From Alphaproteobacteria bacterium (GTDB taxonomy: Bacteria; Pseudomonadota; Alphaproteobacteria; Micropepsales; Micropepsaceae): a stretch of 64,000 nucleotides of DNA. The DNA lies in assembly GCA_947473475.1 (NCBI GenBank), contig CANJBZ010000010.1, forward strand, positions 33,588 through 97,587, read 5' to 3'. Each line of letters opens with the position of its first letter. The stretch's first letter is position 1. A program made the position numbers and the translations under genes. Shown here one piece after another: positions 62,022 through 64,000 of the stretch. The notes under the pieces were generated by a model, which searched no databases, was not told the DNA's origin, and worked only from the letters and a program-made list of their open reading frames with translations.

Positions 62022-62783
62022 ATGACGACGATTGCCGAACTTGCTGCGGTGGAGCGCACGTTTGCCAACGGCGTGAAGGCGCTGGGGCCGCTCGATCTAA
62101 AAATTCAGAACGGCGAGTTTCTCTCGTTGCTGGGTCCGTCCGGCTGCGGCAAATCCACGGCGCTGCGCATCATTGCCGGTCTGCTTACGCCGACAGCCGG
62201 GACGCTGCGTTGGTTGGGAGACAAGCCGCGCGTTGGTTTCGTGTTTCAGGACGCGACGCTGATGCCGTGGGCGATTGTGCGCGACAATGTTCGCCTACCG
62301 CTCGATCTGATGGGCGTTCCCCGCGCGGAAGCTGAACGTCGCGCCGAAGAAGCCTTAGCGCGCGTCAGTCTGACGGATTTTTCCGAAACCTATCCGCGCG
62401 CGCTGTCGGGCGGGATGCGGATGCGTGTGTCGATTGCGCGGGCGCTTGCGGCGCGTCCGCAAGTTCTGCTGATGGACGAGCCCTTTGCCGCGCTCGATGA
62501 AATCAGCCGCGATGCGCTCAACGAGGATTTACTGCAGCTTTGGCGCGAAGACGGGTTGACCATCGTCTTCGTCACCCACAGCGTCTATGAGAGCACGTTC
62601 CTATCCACGCGGATCGTCACCATGACACCGCGCCCCGGCCGCATCGCCAGCGAAATCGCACTGCACTCGCCACCGGACCGCCGCGCCGACTGGCGCATGA
62701 CGGCGGAGTTCGCCGACTCAGCGCGGCAGGTTTCGCAGGCATTGCGCACGGCGACGTCCCACCCTGCCCTTGAGGGAGGGTAG
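62022..62783 (+). CDS. NitT/TauT-type ABC transporter ATP-binding protein
   Basis: A 253-residue ATPase: Walker A GPSGCGKSTALR, Q-loop VFQDATLMPWAIV, signature LSGGMRMRVSIARAL, Walker B VLLMDEPFAALDE, switch VTHSVYESTF. The MRMRVSIARAL and DEISRD patterns are typical of SsuB/TauB/ThiZ-type ATPases. It should pair with the binding lipoprotein upstream and a permease that is not in this stretch. ATG 62022 uses the GGGGAGG of the adjoining repeat as ribosome site; the open frame upstream of that runs through repeat DNA. Confidence 0.92.
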   Translation: MTTIAELAAVERTFANGVKALGPLDLKIQNGEFLSLLGPSGCGKSTALRIIAGLLTPTAGTLRWLGDKPRVGFVFQDATLMPWAIVRDNVRLPLDLMGVPRAEAERRAEEALARVSLTDFSETYPRALSGGMRMRVSIARALAARPQVLLMDEPFAALDEISRDALNEDLLQLWREDGLTIVFVTHSVYESTFLSTRIVTMTPRPGRIASEIALHSPPDRRADWRMTAEFADSARQVSQALRTATSHPALEGG

Positions 62784-62788
62784 AAACA

Positions 62789-62822
62789 AAACGGGCGGGG
62801 AATGGATTCCCCGCCCGTTTCA
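62789..62822. terminator. bidirectional rho-independent terminator
   Basis: AAACGGGCGGGGAAT, loop GG, ATTCCCCGCCCGTTT: a perfect stem flanked by A and T, between the converging ATPase and esterase genes. Confidence 0.85.
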
Positions 62823-62837
62823 GGCCTCGACGCAATT

Positions 62838-63779
62838 TCAGTTCGCCGCGGCTTTCACGTTGGCCGCGTTCTTCTTCAGCCACGGGCCGAGCAGATCGGT
62901 GAGCTGCTTCTCGGTCGTGCCGACGGAATAGATTTGCGACATGTGATTGTGCGTCTTCATCACATGGAAGAAATGATCCTTGCCCGACTCGGTCAACACT
63001 TTGTGGATCATCTCGCCTTGCGCGATTTGCGGCGTTTCCGGGTCCCATTCGGCGCGGGTGAAGAACAGCGGGATCGCGGTTTTCTTCAAGCCGTCGACGG
63101 ACGACCAATATTTGATCTTCTCAGCGTCGTTACCGAAGATGCCGCCGGGGCGCGCTTCGTAACCGCCTGAGGTCATCACCGCGCCGATGAGCCCGCCGCC
63201 GGTTTTATAATGGTAATCGGGGTGCGAAACGTAGAGCCCGACAAGGCTGGCGCCGGCTGAATGGCCCCACAGGAACATCTTGTTCGGATCGCCGCCATAT
63301 TTGGAGATGTTCTTCGCGACCCAGGCCAGGGCATCGCGCGCATCGGTAATTTGGTCGGGCAGGACGTTCTTCGGCGCCAGACGGTAATTCACGTCGACGG
63401 CGACCATGCCCTGCTCGCTCGCCCACTTCATCAGATTGTCGTTGCTGAACTGACCGGGCGTGTGCTTGTCGCCGCCGGTAAATCCGCCGCCATGCACGAA
63501 CACCATCACAGGCCGGTTGCCGGCCGTCTTGCCGTCCCAAATCACATCCACTTTCTGCAGCGGATCGGAGCCATAGGCGATGTCGCGATCAGCTTTCAGT
63601 CCCGCCGTGGCAACCGGGTCTTTCGGTTGAATGGGATCGAAAATCTTCCGGGTCGCATTGGCATCGTTGACATGCCCCATGGCGGCAACAGGCTTGGCGA
63701 CATCCGGCGGCAAATCGGCCCGCGCGGCCATAGGCAGTGCGAAAGCCAGAACGGCGAGCGGCGCAATGATACGCTTCAT
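62838..63779 (-). CDS. secreted alpha/beta-hydrolase (esterase, BD-FAE/HSL type)
   Basis: A 313-residue protein with a signal peptide (IIAPLAVLAFALPMAARA). It has the oxyanion motif MVFVHGGGFTGGD, the nucleophile elbow GHSAGASL, an acidic-residue segment FFTRAEWDPETP and the His of THNHMSQIYS, i.e. a full Ser-Asp/Glu-His set. Members cleave small esters such as carbohydrate acetates or ferulates. It appears monocistronic. ATG 63779 has AGGAGGA upstream. The upstream 150 nt lead into the probable IS edge. Confidence 0.9.
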   Translation of the reverse strand: MKRIIAPLAVLAFALPMAARADLPPDVAKPVAAMGHVNDANATRKIFDPIQPKDPVATAGLKADRDIAYGSDPLQKVDVIWDGKTAGNRPVMVFVHGGGFTGGDKHTPGQFSNDNLMKWASEQGMVAVDVNYRLAPKNVLPDQITDARDALAWVAKNISKYGGDPNKMFLWGHSAGASLVGLYVSHPDYHYKTGGGLIGAVMTSGGYEARPGGIFGNDAEKIKYWSSVDGLKKTAIPLFFTRAEWDPETPQIAQGEMIHKVLTESGKDHFFHVMKTHNHMSQIYSVGTTEKQLTDLLGPWLKKNAANVKAAAN

Positions 63780-63859
63780 GAATGTCCTCCTGTCGATGAA
63801 TGCCCGGTACGTGCGGCGAGTATAGCGCGCCGGACCGGAAACTCGCTACTCGGTGTAGT

Positions 63860-63908
63860 TAGCTCGTGATGTGTCCGGTTTTTGTAGCTCGTGAGTTGTC
63901 CGGTTTTA
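63860..63908. repeat. tandem 25-bp repeat at probable IS end
   Basis: Two near-identical copies of TAGCTCGTGA(x)TGTCCGGTTTT at 63860-63882 and 63885-63908. Their place just before the transposase-like start at 63935 suggests the terminal region of an insertion sequence, with repeated transposase-binding sites. The other end lies outside the window. Confidence 0.5.
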
Positions 63909-63934
63909 GCGTGCCCTGAACAGAGGGGTACGCG

Positions 63935-64000
63935 ATGAACCGGGCAGCATTTCACGAGGGAGTGCGCCGGATGCGCTTTTCGAGCATTTTAGACCGTCAC
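63935..64000 (+). CDS. start of a probable transposase (cut by window edge)
   Basis: ATG 63935 with GAGGGG 7 nt upstream opens a frame to the window end. The 22 visible residues (MNRAAFHEGVRRMRFSSILD, then RH) resemble, from memory, the N-terminus of ISNCY-type transposases, where a helix-turn-helix follows. Together with the tandem repeat just upstream this marks the left end of an insertion sequence. The family assignment is tentative. Confidence 0.4.
   Translation, partial: MNRAAFHEGVRRMRFSSILDRH

Overview
This is a 64 kb stretch of a high-GC, densely coded chromosome. Gene content and order point to an alphaproteobacterium. The clues are the neighbourhood ccmE-ccmF-ccmH-degP-response regulator-histidine kinase-glnE, the hisS-hisZ-hisG set, a groESL operon behind a CIRCE operator, and a tRNA-His with no templated G at -1 and an A at position 73. 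The many Tat or secreted enzymes, the isoquinoline-type molybdoenzyme and the PEP-CTERM protein suggest a free-living environmental genus (a Rhizomicrobium/Micropepsaceae-like organism is a guess). I see no phage, plasmid or CRISPR region. The only mobile DNA is a probable IS starting at the right edge.

Layout. 1-10.4 kb: start of a secreted protein, a Tat-exported amidohydrolase, a degenerate EAL protein, ArfB ribosome rescue, an omega-transaminase/alanine dehydrogenase pair, two low-complexity secreted proteins, a MetE-like methyltransferase and two tandem paralogous secreted proteins. 10.4-18 kb: a DUF2461 protein, groES-groEL, a membrane protein, a CAP-domain protein, a PEP-CTERM protein and a Tat-exported binding-protein-like gene coupled to a small secreted protein. 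18-22 kb: a two-subunit isoquinoline 1-oxidoreductase-like enzyme and a metallophosphoesterase interrupted by one in-frame TGA. 22-27 kb: an iron module (FecI sigma factor, shortened FecR-like protein, two small membrane proteins, TonB-dependent siderophore receptor, PiuC-type dioxygenase). 27-31 kb: tRNA-His, hisS, hisZ and hisG in one direction. 31-43.5 kb: a polyamine neighbourhood (PotD-like lipoprotein, speD, speE, PotBCA-like transporter) broken up by a three-gene FAD/FAD/GcvT-like operon and an OpuC-type osmoprotectant transporter. 43.5-53.4 kb: glnE, a two-component system, a DegP protease and cytochrome c maturation genes, all on the minus strand. 53.6-60.5 kb: a penicillin-acylase homologue that lacks its nucleophile, two conserved unknowns and a PhoPQ-like two-component operon with a PepSY-like periplasmic protein. 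60.5-64 kb: a candidate small RNA with an anti-Shine-Dalgarno loop, a NitT/TauT-type binding protein and ATPase without a permease, an esterase and the IS edge.

The transaminase and alanine dehydrogenase plausibly form a pyruvate/alanine cycle. FecI probably drives the receptor promoter. SpeD, SpeE and the Pot-like transporter combine polyamine synthesis with uptake. The points most worth checking are three enzyme-family proteins that have lost catalytic residues (acylase, GcvT-like, EAL), the FAD/FAD/GcvT-like operon, the small RNA candidate, the TGA codon at a probable Cys position, two probable CTG starts, and a family of palindromic GC-rich repeats, one of which supplies a ribosome binding site. 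All coordinates and motif calls come from reading the sequence; no database search was possible.
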